From Sinorhizobium glycinis (GTDB lineage Bacteria > Pseudomonadota > Alphaproteobacteria > Rhizobiales > Rhizobiaceae), in contig NZ_LPUX01000064.1 in NCBI RefSeq assembly GCF_001651865.1, positions 310,001 to 374,000 on the forward strand: DNA of 64,000 nt, in the 5' to 3' direction. Position numbers and translations under genes: made by a program. Positions 1-7,843 of this stretch are shown piece by piece. A model generated the notes under the pieces. That model was not told where the DNA came from. It was given only the letters and a program-made list of their open reading frames with translations, and made no database searches. Within the stretch, counting starts at the first letter, position 1. Every line of letters begins with the position of its first letter.

Positions 1-780
1 ATGGCCGCCTACGAGTGTACGCTCACAGCCAAGGTGCTGCACCACCGCGGCACCGTCGCGGACAACCAGCAGGCCCAGGCCCTGATAGACCGGGCAATCG
101 CGCTCGATCCCGGCTATGCGCATGCCCATGCCTGGCGGGGCTGCATCCTCGGGCAAGCCTGGGTGCATGGCTGGTGCGAGGACAAGGATGCGGTCTGGGC
201 GGAGATCGTCGCCGAACTGGAACGGGCGCTGGCTCTCGACGACAACGACGCCGACGTGCATCGCATTCTCGCCGCCGTGAACGTCAACAACAACGAGTTG
301 ACGACGGCACGTTACCACCAGGAGCGGGCCCTGTCCCTCAATCCCAATTACGATCTGGTGGTCGTCCAGCAGGGCGAACTCTTAACCTGGCTTGGCCGGC
401 CTGAAGAGGGGGCCGAGTGGATCCGCAAGGCAATGCGGCTCAATCCCCATCACCCGGAGCGTTTCTGGAGCCACCTCGGAAAGGCGCAATTCGCCGCGCG
501 GCAGTATGGCGAAGCGATCGAGGCGTTTATGCACCTTTCGGTGATGGACCATGTCCAGCACGCCTTCGTCGCCGCCTGCTACGGCTGGCTCGGCGACGAC
601 ATTGCCGCTTCTGCGCATATGAAGAAGGTCAGGGCGCTCGCCCCCGACTTCGGCATCGAATCCTTCCTCGCCACGTTGCACTACGCTCAGGAATCCGACA
701 CGCAGCACATCCGCGACGGGCTTGTCAAAGCGGGTGCGGACGACGGCTCGCCAACGGCGGAAGAGATCGCGGCGCAATAG
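1..780 (+). CDS. TPR-repeat protein, 3' part of a gene cut by the window edge
   Basis: The frame is open from the first base. The first ATG is probably internal, so only the C-terminal 259 residues are visible. They hold at least four tetratricopeptide-like helical units, recognisable by the recurring pattern A-L-x-L-(D/N)-P-x-(Y/H) at about residues 32-45, 76-90, 110-125 and 145-160. No catalytic motif is seen. In rhizobia such C-terminal TPR arrays often follow an adenylate/guanylate cyclase or a winged-helix domain, but the part that would tell lies outside the window. Role beyond protein-protein contact is not assigned. Confidence 0.75.
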   Translation: MAAYECTLTAKVLHHRGTVADNQQAQALIDRAIALDPGYAHAHAWRGCILGQAWVHGWCEDKDAVWAEIVAELERALALDDNDADVHRILAAVNVNNNELTTARYHQERALSLNPNYDLVVVQQGELLTWLGRPEEGAEWIRKAMRLNPHHPERFWSHLGKAQFAARQYGEAIEAFMHLSVMDHVQHAFVAACYGWLGDDIAASAHMKKVRALAPDFGIESFLATLHYAQESDTQHIRDGLVKAGADDGSPTAEEIAAQ

Positions 781-1013
781 AGCCTTCCCGCCGCGTTGGG
801 CGTCCTACGCCGGTTGCATCTTGTTCGCGTAGGCCGAAAGCAGACCGGACCATCTTATTAGCGCCAGTTTTACGCCGATCCGCCACGCCCACTTATGATG
901 CCGGCAGCGGCCGAGGAGAGCTTGCTCAGACGTGGTCTGCGGGCTTATCCTGAACGTTTCGCGAGCCTGCGCGCAGCCGAGGTGGAAGGCCCGGCGACAG
1001 AGGGAGGTTCATC

Positions 1014-1485
1014 ATGAGAATCGCATCGAGATTGGCAGCCGGCTTAATCGGACTCTGCGGCATCGCCTCCTTTGCCTCGGCAGAGGGTGCGCACACCCTG
1101 ATCGTTCCGGATGACGTCAAATGGGCCCCGGCCCCGAAAATACTTCCGGCCGGAGCAGAAATGGCGGTCCTGTTCGGGCGATCCCACCAAGGAAGGTCTC
1201 TTTGCCCTTCGGCTCAAAGCGCCGGCGGGTTATGCGGTCGCACCGCACACGCATCCGGCCGATGAAGTGGTCACGGTCATATCAGGGACCATCAAGCTTG
1301 GGATGGGCGAAACGGCCGATCGGACCGCCGCCAAGGCACTGCCTGCGGGCAGTTTCTTCGCATTGGCGCCTGAGATGGCGCACTTCGCCTACTTCGACGA
1401 AGAGACGGTGGTCCAAATTACCACCAACGGCCCATGGGGCCTCAAGTATGTCAATCCGGCGGACGATCCTCAGAAGTCGCAATAG
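1014..1485 (+). pseudogene. Secreted cupin-domain protein, frameshifted
   Basis: A good ribosome site (GAGGGAGG) precedes ATG 1014, and the first frame begins with a signal peptide (MRIASRLAAGLIGL...ASFASA). The reading then needs a shift at the G run 1176-1178: dropping one G there joins ...AEMAVLFG to DPTKEGLFALRLKAPAGY in the other frame, which continues to 1485. The joined protein would be about 156 residues. It has a cupin barrel: PHTHPADE is the first metal-binding motif and PEMAHFAYFDEE lies in the second. Either the gene is broken or this base is a sequencing error. The downstream half starting at 1111 would lack the signal peptide. Specific function is unknown. Confidence 0.75.
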
Positions 1486-1595
1486 CCCGCCGCGGCATTG
1501 AAAGCCAACCGCCCCGCCGCCGAGCGCTGCGGGGCCACAGCGACCTTAGCGCGTCGAACAGGGCGCGCGGCGCTGTAGGGACGAGGAGGTTGTCC

Positions 1596-2276
1596 ATGTC
1601 AACGCACTCTATCGACCATCCGCTGCAACCGGGCGACCAGGCCCCGAACATTGTGTTTGAGGCCATCTCCCGCGACGGAAAGATCGCACTTGATGATTTT
1701 CGCGGCCGCAGCCCGTTGTTGATCGGCTTGTTTCGGGGTCTGCTTTGTCCATTCTGTCGCCGCCACATCGCGGCGATGGCGCAGCTCAATCCGGCTCTGC
1801 GCGAGAAAGGCGTGAGCTCCCTGGCCGTGGTAAACACACCGGCCGAACGAGCCCGCCTCTATTTCCGTCACCATCCCATATCCGGACTTCATGCTGCATC
1901 CGACCCGGAGCGGACTTCGCACCGCGCCTTCGGCCTGCCCCTCGTCGAACTCACGGAGGACGAGACCGACTGGCCACGCAAGGTCGGAATGGACGCAGTC
2001 AAGACGATGCGGGTCGACCGCCCCGGGGAATTGCCAGGGCCGATGGACCCGGCCGCCGGGGGCGACCTGCTCAACAAGATGGACGGGTACGAAATCACCG
2101 CGGCCGATCAGCAGGTCAGGATACCTGGCCATTTGCAGCTTGTCGGCCATTTCCTGCTCGATCGAGACGGTGTGGTGCGCTGGAGTTTCACGGAAGTCGA
2201 GGAGGAAGGCCAAAATATGTGCCAGGCACTGAATCCCGAAGAATTGATGTCGGCCGCTTCCCGAGTCGCGCATTGA
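1596..2276 (+). CDS. Peroxiredoxin-like (AhpC/TSA-type) thioredoxin-fold protein
   Basis: A 226-residue cytoplasmic protein with a thioredoxin fold. Start ATG 1596 is chosen over longer in-frame starts because of the ribosome site ACGAGGAGG just upstream. Residues 10-60 read as the redoxin N-terminus, with a CPFC pair (Cys51, Cys54) following a hydrophobic beta strand, where AhpC-like proteins carry the reactive cysteine. The rest continues the fold (FHRAFGLPLVEL-like segment and a C-terminal LDRDGVVRWSF strand). A thiol peroxidase or disulfide-handling role is inferred. The neighbouring cupin and AhpD-like genes fit an oxidative-stress theme. No exact family member is recognised. Confidence 0.75.
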   Translation: MSTHSIDHPLQPGDQAPNIVFEAISRDGKIALDDFRGRSPLLIGLFRGLLCPFCRRHIAAMAQLNPALREKGVSSLAVVNTPAERARLYFRHHPISGLHAASDPERTSHRAFGLPLVELTEDETDWPRKVGMDAVKTMRVDRPGELPGPMDPAAGGDLLNKMDGYEITAADQQVRIPGHLQLVGHFLLDRDGVVRWSFTEVEEEGQNMCQALNPEELMSAASRVAH

Positions 2277-2377
2277 AAGCGAAAACGCGCTCGATGATAC
2301 AATATCGCGGTGTGATCCTGTGCGCTGGCCTGTCCCTCCGCGGAAAGGCACGTGTTGGAAAAAAAAATCGGTGTTCA

Positions 2378-2405
2378 TGTCACACCGGGAGGATCCTGTC
2401 TCGTC
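2378..2405 (+). promoter_or_regulatory. Putative ECF41-type promoter (TGTCACA-N17-CGTC)
   Basis: TGTCACA at 2378-2384 and CGTC at 2402-2405, 17 bases apart, lie 35 bases before the start of the decarboxylase gene. ECF41 sigma factors are known to drive a partner gene from a TGTCACA / CGTC promoter with a spacer of about this length, and the ECF41 sigma gene itself is the second gene here. Autoregulation of the pair is inferred. Confidence 0.7.
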
Positions 2406-2439
2406 ATGGTGTCGTAATCATCAAAGGAGCTACCACACC

Positions 2440-2910
2440 ATGACCGCCAGACTTGATCCATTCGCCGCCGCCCCTTCCCTCATGAAGAACTGGATGAGCA
2501 CATCGGTCGCCGTCGCGGCAAGCCTTGAGCCGAGCCTCATCGAGCTCGTCAAGATCCGGGCCTCGCAGATCAACGGCTGCGCCAACTGCATCAACATGCA
2601 CACTGTGGAAGCGCGTGCAAAGGGCGAGACCGAGCAGCGGATCTACCTGCTGTCGGCCTGGCGCGAGGCGCCGTGCTATACCGATCGCGAGCGCGCCGCG
2701 CTCGGCTGGACGGAGGCCCTGACACGGCTGTCGGAAGGCCATGCACACGACGGTGCCTATCAGGCCCTGAAGGCTCAGTTCACGGAGGAGGAGCAGGTGA
2801 AGCTGACGCTGATGATCAACGTCATCAACGGCTGGAACCGCATGGCGGTCGGCTTCGGCCTGTGGGTCGATCCGGCGGCGGCAGCGGCCGCTGCCAAGGC
2901 GGTCGCCTGA
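2440..2910 (+). CDS. Carboxymuconolactone decarboxylase/AhpD-family protein, ECF41 partner
   Basis: A 156-residue all-helical protein of the CMD/AhpD family. Start ATG 2440 follows AAAGGAG. The family signature is complete: INGCANCINMH at residues 45-54 gives the redox pair Cys47/Cys50 and His54, as in alkylhydroperoxidase AhpD cores. The gene overlaps the sigma factor by one base (TGATG), so the two are translationally coupled. CMD proteins are among the typical genomic partners and targets of ECF41 sigma factors. The in vivo substrate is unknown; peroxidase or disulfide reductase activity is likely. Confidence 0.88.
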   Translation: MTARLDPFAAAPSLMKNWMSTSVAVAASLEPSLIELVKIRASQINGCANCINMHTVEARAKGETEQRIYLLSAWREAPCYTDRERAALGWTEALTRLSEGHAHDGAYQALKAQFTEEEQVKLTLMINVINGWNRMAVGFGLWVDPAAAAAAAKAVA

Positions 2911-3767
2911 TGGACCGCGCCGGGCACGAGGATGCTGCACTGAGCTTCGATCCGCTGCGTCCGAAGCTGTTGCGCGTTGCCTATCGCATGCTCGGCTCCG
3001 TTGCCGACGCCGAGGATATCATGCAGGAGGCCTTCATCCGCTGGATGGGGGCCGACCGCGCCGCCGTCAGGGAGCCCGAGGCGTTCCTGCGCCGTACCGT
3101 GACACGGCTCTGCCTCGATCAGCTGAAATCCGCCCGGCGCCAGCGCGAGACCTATGTGGGCCCCTGGCTCCCCGATCCCGTCGTGGAAGAGGAGGAAGAG
3201 GAAGACGTCACGCTGCCGCTGATGCTGGCGCTGGAGCGCCTCTCGCCGCTCGAGCGTGCGGCCTTCCTGCTGCATGACGTATTCGGACTGGCATTCGACG
3301 AGGTCGCGGCGACAATCCAGCGCGACCCGGCCGCCTGCCGCCAGCTTGCCACCCGCGCCCGCGCCCATGTCCGCGACGCGCGACCGCGCTTCCGGGTCGA
3401 GAAGGAGCGTGGCATCGAGCTTGCCAAGGCCTTCTTCACCGCGTCACGCAGCGGCGACATGAAGGCGCTCGGCGCCCTGCTGGCTGCCGATGTGAGCATC
3501 CATTCCGACGGCGGCGGCAAGCGTTCCGCTGCAATTGTGCCGATCATCGGTTTCGCGGCCGTGATGAAGGTGCACGAATATCTGGCGGGGCTGTTCCGGA
3601 AGGACGGCTCGAAACTTGTTCGTGCCGGCTTCGTCAACGGGCTGCCAGGCTTCGTGACGCTGGAAGCCGACGGTGAGCTCCAGACGACCGCGCTCGACAT
3701 CGAGGACGGCAAGGTCGCCGCGATCTATGTGGTGCGCAATCCCGACAAGCTGAGGCATTTGCATTAG
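2910..3767 (+). CDS. ECF41-group RNA polymerase sigma factor with SnoaL-like C-terminal domain
   Basis: A 285-residue extracytoplasmic-function sigma factor. Sigma2 covers about residues 12-78 (LLRVAYRMLGSVADAEDIMQE) and sigma4 about 103-160. These are followed by a SnoaL-like domain (about 165-285) that replaces an anti-sigma factor. All three ECF41 hallmarks are present: WLPDP (86-90) in the linker, DGGGK (200-204) and NPDKL (277-281) in the extension. In this family the C-terminal domain controls activity from within the protein. Coupling to the CMD gene and the ECF41-like promoter upstream support a self-activating two-gene unit. The acidic run EEEEEED (93-99) is unusual in the linker. 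Confidence 0.93.
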   Translation: MDRAGHEDAALSFDPLRPKLLRVAYRMLGSVADAEDIMQEAFIRWMGADRAAVREPEAFLRRTVTRLCLDQLKSARRQRETYVGPWLPDPVVEEEEEEDVTLPLMLALERLSPLERAAFLLHDVFGLAFDEVAATIQRDPAACRQLATRARAHVRDARPRFRVEKERGIELAKAFFTASRSGDMKALGALLAADVSIHSDGGGKRSAAIVPIIGFAAVMKVHEYLAGLFRKDGSKLVRAGFVNGLPGFVTLEADGELQTTALDIEDGKVAAIYVVRNPDKLRHLH

Positions 3768-3812
3768 ACCATGTCGGAGAACCGAGCACCGCCCGATCCT
3801 TGGCAGCGTTCC

Positions 3813-3953
3813 TTACGGCTCGGGTCGGTGAATCATTGGCGTGCCGGCCTGGAACAGCTCGACGAAGTTCCCCGAAGGGTCGGCCAACAGAACCTGCGCG
3901 CCTCGGTTACGATCTCATTGCGAAATCGGACGCCGGCGGCAGCCGGGATCTCC
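3813..3953 (-). pseudogene. Remnant of a glyoxalase/VOC-family gene (C-terminal end only)
   Basis: On the minus strand, 3813-3905 encodes GAQVLLADPSGNFVELFQ and then a short tail to TAA, the usual last strand of a VOC (glyoxalase/bleomycin-resistance) protein, including the metal-ligand Glu in FVELF. Just upstream, a second frame (about 3906-3950) reads RFRNEIVTE, which fits the preceding strand of the same family. The two pieces are out of frame, and an in-frame TGA precedes the better-preserved part. No start or N-terminal half exists, because the next gene ends at 3958. I read this as a decayed gene. Confidence 0.65.
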
Positions 3954-3957
3954 CCCC

Positions 3958-4278
3958 TCAGCAATCGGTGGTGTCCCGCCCCTGGCTCGGATTCACCTCC
4001 TTCTTGGCAAGGCCGGGCGGGCAGTCCCGATTGCTGATGTCGTCCTGCGCCTCATCGGCGGCGCTCCGCTCATCGCTCCTGACGCTGCCGGTGGTCTCGC
4101 CGGAAACCGATTTATCCTTGCGGAGATCTGCCTTGCAATTCGGAGAACCCGGGTCACACGTCTCCACCTTCGACGAAGCGTCGACGTCAATGGTGGCCTT
4201 TGTGGACTGGGCAAACGCCGACAGGCTGGTCGCCGCGCAAAGTGCTGCCGCCAGGGCAGCGGATACAGCGAGTTTCAT
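3958..4278 (-). CDS. Small secreted hypothetical protein
   Basis: 106 residues with a clear Sec signal peptide (MKLAVSAALAAALCAATSLSAFAQ, cleavage after about residue 24). The mature part is short, acidic and polar, with three cysteines (CDPGSPNC, RDCPPG, last residue C) that could pair in the periplasm. A good ribosome site (GGAGTAAG) precedes the ATG. No family is recognised. A GGAAC-N16-GGTT promoter-like motif lies about 45-70 bases upstream, so it may belong to the general stress response. Confidence 0.72.
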   Translation of the reverse strand: MKLAVSAALAAALCAATSLSAFAQSTKATIDVDASSKVETCDPGSPNCKADLRKDKSVSGETTGSVRSDERSAADEAQDDISNRDCPPGLAKKEVNPSQGRDTTDC

Positions 4279-4321
4279 TTCTTACTCCATCGGTTGGTTC
4301 AGATTTGTCGTCACCGGCAAC

Positions 4322-4346
4322 AACCGCGGGGATCTGGGAATGTTCC
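4322..4346 (-). promoter_or_regulatory. Putative EcfG/RpoE2-type promoter (GGAAC-N16-GGTT)
   Basis: On the minus strand GGAAC (4346-4342) is followed after 16 bases by GGTT (4325-4322), upstream of the small secreted protein starting at 4278. The alphaproteobacterial general stress sigma factor recognises GGAAC with a (C/G)GTT-like -10 box 16-17 bases away. Assignment is by motif only. Confidence 0.5.
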
Positions 4347-4601
4347 GCCCACCGGCTTTGCGTCGCGAACATCCCTCCGGCCCGACTTCCTCGGTGGTAC
4401 CCGCCGGGCGCAGCGAGGTGGCGAAGAGGATCTTGTGGCTGAAGTCCGGCGCGCATTCAAATGTCAAGTCGAAGGACATGTTCTGCACCACAATTGTCAG
4501 TGAAGATTTGCTAAAAAACTCCCTGCATCGACGATATCTCACGTGATTTTCGAGACTTACCGATCCGGTTTTTTCCTTTAATACCCCTTGCCTCCACTCC
4601 A

Positions 4602-4622
4602 CTTGTAAAATAAACATACAAG
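4602..4622. promoter_or_regulatory. Inverted repeat CTTGTA-N9-TACAAG, candidate GntR operator
   Basis: Perfect 6-base arms with a 9-base AT-rich centre, 21 bases before the ATG of the decayed aldolase-like gene. TTGTA/TACAA arms are common in GntR-family operators, and a GntR/FCD regulator is encoded at 5101-5823. The link is inferred. Confidence 0.45.
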
Positions 4623-4643
4623 AAACTTGCCAGGGAGATTTCC

Positions 4644-4812
4644 ATGAAAACGACGTCCGTCAGCGCGACCGACCTTGGCGCCTCCGTCCTATCGGTCCCG
4701 CCTTGGGCAGGCGACGCTGAGGGAGTTCAGGGCCAAGGCGGAAAATCGCAGACAGGTGGAATGGCTGCGCTCGGGTCGCATGACGACCTATCTCTACGGC
4801 GGCAACGCCAGC
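4644..4812 (+). pseudogene. 5' remnant of a dihydrodipicolinate-synthase-family (aldolase) gene
   Basis: A normal ribosome site (CAGGGAG) and ATG begin MKTTSVSATDLGASVLSVPP, which matches the N-terminus of DapA-family sugar-acid aldolases. After about residue 20 the family pattern continues only in the next frame (VEWLRSGRMTTYLYGGNA, the beta strand ending in GGNA), so there is a frameshift near 4700-4705. After GGNA the similarity stops and a RIME repeat follows at 4884. The promoter region and start survive while the catalytic barrel is gone. Members of this family act on 2-keto-3-deoxy sugar acids, which suits the neighbouring dehydratase. Confidence 0.6.
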
Positions 4813-4883
4813 GAGGCGGCAGGCGGCGGGAACCACGGCTCCCGGCGAGCGCCTGACATGGAACTGACGGCGGCATTCGCCCT

Positions 4884-5056
4884 ACCCCCCTCAGGCCTGC
4901 CGGCCACCTCCCCCACAAGGGGGGAGATCGACTCGCGGCAAGCCAAGCGCCCAATTCAAACGGGTTGGCGGAATGTAGCGCCGCTCGATGGGCACCGGGC
5001 GCAACACCGGCGTTCTCCCCCCTTGTGGGGGAGATGGCCGGCAGGCCACAGGGGGC
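4884..5056. repeat. RIME-type palindromic mosaic element, copy 1
   Basis: The left arm (4884-4928, with CTGCCGGCCACCTCCCCCAC) and the right arm (5012-5056, its near-exact reverse complement) flank about 80 bases. The same arms occur at 43409-43606 and 58565-58745. This is the layout of the rhizobial intergenic mosaic element RIME1. It sits directly behind the truncated aldolase-like gene. Confidence 0.85.
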
Positions 5057-5100
5057 TGGGACCTGCCCCCGTCCTTCGGCTCTCGACGAGGAAGGATAAC

Positions 5101-5823
5101 TTAAAGATCGCCGTAGGATCCGGTGACGCGGGCGCGGGATTCGGTCAGATGATAGCGCATGTGGAGACGCGCGAGGTCGGCGTTCTGGCTGGAGATCGCC
5201 ATGAAGATCTTGCGATGCTCTTCGAGGACCCGGCGGCGCCGGTCTTCCGAACCCTGCTGCGTCAGGCTCAAGGCCATGCGCATCGAGCCGCTCATGATGT
5301 CGCGCAAATCCTGCAGGAGGCGAGGAAAAAGCTCGTTTCCCGCGGCTGCGGCGACGGCGAGGTGGAAGGCGAAGTCCTCCTCCCAACCGTTCTCGCCGCG
5401 CTGGAAGGCGCTCTCGAGCGCTTGAAGCGCCTCGCCTATCTGGTTCAGCTGGGCCTTGGTTCGGCGCATCGCGGCCAGGCCGGCGCACTCGGTCTCGAGC
5501 GCCAGGCGCGGCTCGAAGGCGCGAAGATAGCTGGCGATCTCGGCCGAGGCGGCAAAGTCGGTGAGCCTGTTGGACGGCCGCGATTTGACGAAGGTGCCTA
5601 TCCCCTGGCGCGAGACCACCAGCCCGTCCGCCTGCAGCCGCATCAGTGCTTCGCGCACCACCGGCCGGGAGACCTGAAAGTCGCTGCAGATGCGCGCCTC
5701 GGACGGCAGCTTCGCGCCTTCGACGAGTTGCCCGCTGGTGATCTGCTCGAGGATCTGGCCGTAGAGTACGTCGGCAAGGCGTTCGCGCCGCGCCGGTTTC
5801 AGTTTCAACATCGCGTCGTTCAA
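5101..5823 (-). CDS. GntR-family transcriptional regulator, FadR/FCD subfamily
   Basis: 240 residues. A winged helix-turn-helix covers about 15-80 (LPSEARICSDFQVSRPVVREALMRLQADG, then the wing RQGIGTFV). An all-helical FCD ligand domain follows (about 95-235) with His positions typical of metal-binding FCD domains (FAFHLAV, EEHRKIF, HMRYHLTE). It is divergent from the sugar-acid dehydratase at 5900, so it probably controls that gene in response to a sugar acid or its product. An inverted repeat lies between the two starts. The alternative start at 5811 would lose only four residues. Confidence 0.9.
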   Translation of the reverse strand: MNDAMLKLKPARRERLADVLYGQILEQITSGQLVEGAKLPSEARICSDFQVSRPVVREALMRLQADGLVVSRQGIGTFVKSRPSNRLTDFAASAEIASYLRAFEPRLALETECAGLAAMRRTKAQLNQIGEALQALESAFQRGENGWEEDFAFHLAVAAAAGNELFPRLLQDLRDIMSGSMRMALSLTQQGSEDRRRRVLEEHRKIFMAISSQNADLARLHMRYHLTESRARVTGSYGDL

Positions 5824-5835
5824 TAGCTTGTCTCG

Positions 5836-5856
5836 CCTGTCATTTTTCTGAACAGG
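5836..5856. promoter_or_regulatory. Inverted repeat CCTGT-N11-ACAGG between divergent genes
   Basis: It lies 13 bases upstream of the GntR start and 44 upstream of the dehydratase start, where a GntR operator controlling both would be expected. The arms are only 5 bases, so it could be chance. Confidence 0.35.
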
Positions 5857-5899
5857 TCTAATTTAGCCGAGCCGATCGGGAATGCAAAGGAGGTCGCCG

Positions 5900-7624
5900 A
5901 TGATCAAACGCAAGAGTCCAGAAGATCTTAGAAGCTTCCGCTGGTTCGGCGCCACGGACCTGCGCTCCTTCGGGCATCGCTCCCGTCTCTACCAGATGGG
6001 CTACGACCAGCAGGAAATCGCCGCCAAGCCTGTCATCGCGATTATCAACACCTGGAGCGACATCAACCCGTGCCACGCGCATCTACGCGCCCGCGCCGAG
6101 GAGGTCAAGCGCGGCGTCTGGCAGGCGGGCGGCTTCCCGGTCGAGCTGCCGGCCATGTCGCTCGCCGAGACCTATGTGAAGCCGACGACGATGCTCTACC
6201 GCAACTTCCTCGCGATGGAGGTGGAGGAACTCATCCGCTCGCATCCGGTCGACGGCGTCGTTCTGCTCGCCGGCTGCGACAAGACCACGCCGGCGACGAT
6301 CATGGGGGCGATCCAGGTCGACCTGCCGACGATCTTTGTGCCGGCCGGGCCGATGCTGCGCGGTAATTATCGCGGCCAGCCGCTCGGCTCCGGCTCGGAC
6401 GTCTGGAAATACTGGGCCGAGAAAGAAGCCGGCCAGATCACCGAGTTGCAATGGAACGAAATGGAGCGCGGCATCGCCCGCTCCTACGGCACCTGCATGA
6501 CGATGGGAACCGCCTCGACGATGACGGCGCTCGCCGACACGCTCGGCCTCTGTCTTCCCGGCGCTTCCGCCATTCCCGCCCCGGACGCCGGCCATTCGCG
6601 CATGGCGGCGCTTTCCGGCGCCCGCATCGTCGAGATGGTCTTCGAGGACCTGAAGCCCTCCGGCATCCTGACGGCCAGGTCTTTCGAGAACGCGCTGGCG
6701 GTGCATATGGCGATGGCCGGCTCGACCAATGCGATGATTCACCTGATCGCCATGGCGCGGCGATGCGGCGTCCAGCTGACCCTGGAAGACTTCGACCGCA
6801 TGTCGGAGAAGGTCCCGGTGCTCTGCAACATCCGCCCGACCGGCGCCTTCCTGATGGAGGATTTCTTCTATGCCGGCGGCCTGCTCGCCCTCTGGAAACA
6901 GCTGGAGCCGCTGCTCCATCTTCAGGAACGCAACGTCATCGGTACGATCGGCGGGGCGATCGAGCATGCCGAAGTCCACCTGCCCGACGTGATCCGCCCG
7001 CTCGACAACCTGGTCGCCGGACGCGGCGGCACGGCGATCCTCAAGGGCAACCTGGCGCCCGACGGCTGCGTGATGAAGCCCGCCGCCGCCGATCCGGCGC
7101 TCCTCAAGCATCGCGGCCCGGCGCTGGTCTTCGACGACTACGAGGCGATGACGCGGGCGGTGAACGACGAGGACCTCGACGTCACCGCCGAAACGGTGAT
7201 GATCCTGCGCAATGCCGGTCCGGTCGGCGGGCCGGGCATGCCGGAATGGGGCATGCTGCCGATCCCGAAGAAGCTCCTGAAGCAGGGCGTGCGCGACATG
7301 GTCAGGATCTCCGATGCGCGCATGAGCGGCACCAGCTATGGCGCCTGCATCCTGCACGTGGCGCCGGAGTCCTATGTCGGCGGCCCGCTGGCCGCCGTCC
7401 GCAACGGCGACATGATCGCCCTCGACGTTGCCGAGCGATCGATCACCCTGGAGGTCGATGCGGCGGAGATCGAACGCCGCCTCGCTGAATGGCGTCCGCC
7501 CGAACGCGACTATTCGCGCGGCTATCTGAAGATGCATGCCGAACACATCCAGCAGGCTCCGGAGGGCTGCGACTTCACCTTCCTGCAGTCGCCCCACAAG
7601 CTGCCTGAGCCCGAGATCCATTGA
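5900..7624 (+). CDS. IlvD/Edd-family sugar-acid dehydratase, probably L-arabinonate-type
   Basis: 574 residues. ATG 5900 is preferred over 5882 because AAAGGAGG lies just before it. The family dehydrates sugar acids to 2-keto-3-deoxy acids with a [2Fe-2S] cluster. The three cluster cysteines are at about Cys58 (SDINPCH), Cys126 (LAGCDKT) and Cys199 (YGTCMTMG), and the conserved SDARMSG motif lies near residue 475. The spacing and the RSFGHRSR start resemble rhizobial L-arabinonate dehydratase rather than biosynthetic IlvD. The decayed aldolase-like gene upstream may once have handled the product. The exact substrate (arabinonate, xylonate, fuconate) is not settled. Confidence 0.88.
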   Translation: MIKRKSPEDLRSFRWFGATDLRSFGHRSRLYQMGYDQQEIAAKPVIAIINTWSDINPCHAHLRARAEEVKRGVWQAGGFPVELPAMSLAETYVKPTTMLYRNFLAMEVEELIRSHPVDGVVLLAGCDKTTPATIMGAIQVDLPTIFVPAGPMLRGNYRGQPLGSGSDVWKYWAEKEAGQITELQWNEMERGIARSYGTCMTMGTASTMTALADTLGLCLPGASAIPAPDAGHSRMAALSGARIVEMVFEDLKPSGILTARSFENALAVHMAMAGSTNAMIHLIAMARRCGVQLTLEDFDRMSEKVPVLCNIRPTGAFLMEDFFYAGGLLALWKQLEPLLHLQERNVIGTIGGAIEHAEVHLPDVIRPLDNLVAGRGGTAILKGNLAPDGCVMKPAAADPALLKHRGPALVFDDYEAMTRAVNDEDLDVTAETVMILRNAGPVGGPGMPEWGMLPIPKKLLKQGVRDMVRISDARMSGTSYGACILHVAPESYVGGPLAAVRNGDMIALDVAERSITLEVDAAEIERRLAEWRPPERDYSRGYLKMHAEHIQQAPEGCDFTFLQSPHKLPEPEIH

Positions 7625-7843
7625 GGTGAGGCCAAAGCGATTTCTGGTTAACCGGCCCCGGCGGCGCAGCGACTATTAGGGCGGGCGCTTCGCGACGGCC
7701 GGAACATTGGACTGATCGCGCCGAGCCGGCCACGTCCGTTAAGCTCGGATTCAATCTTTGTTGGTAATTTCCCGTTAGCACTTCCGATCAGTCGCGACGG
7801 CATCATGCCCCGCCGTCGACAATGTTCTGCGTACGGGTCCCCA

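Larger units (their letters stand above)
4279..4643. other. Intergenic region between two divergent starts
   Basis: 365 bases between the small secreted protein (minus strand) and the decayed aldolase-like gene (plus strand). It holds a stress-type promoter motif (4322-4346) and an inverted repeat (4602-4622) listed separately. The stretch 4500-4620 is markedly AT-richer than its surroundings. Open frames crossing it have no recognisable protein signature. Confidence 0.6.

Noticed and set aside
4282..4617. A 111-residue open frame on the minus strand before the small secreted protein
   Set aside because: It covers the AT-rich divergent promoter region, contains the promoter motif, and shows no family pattern.
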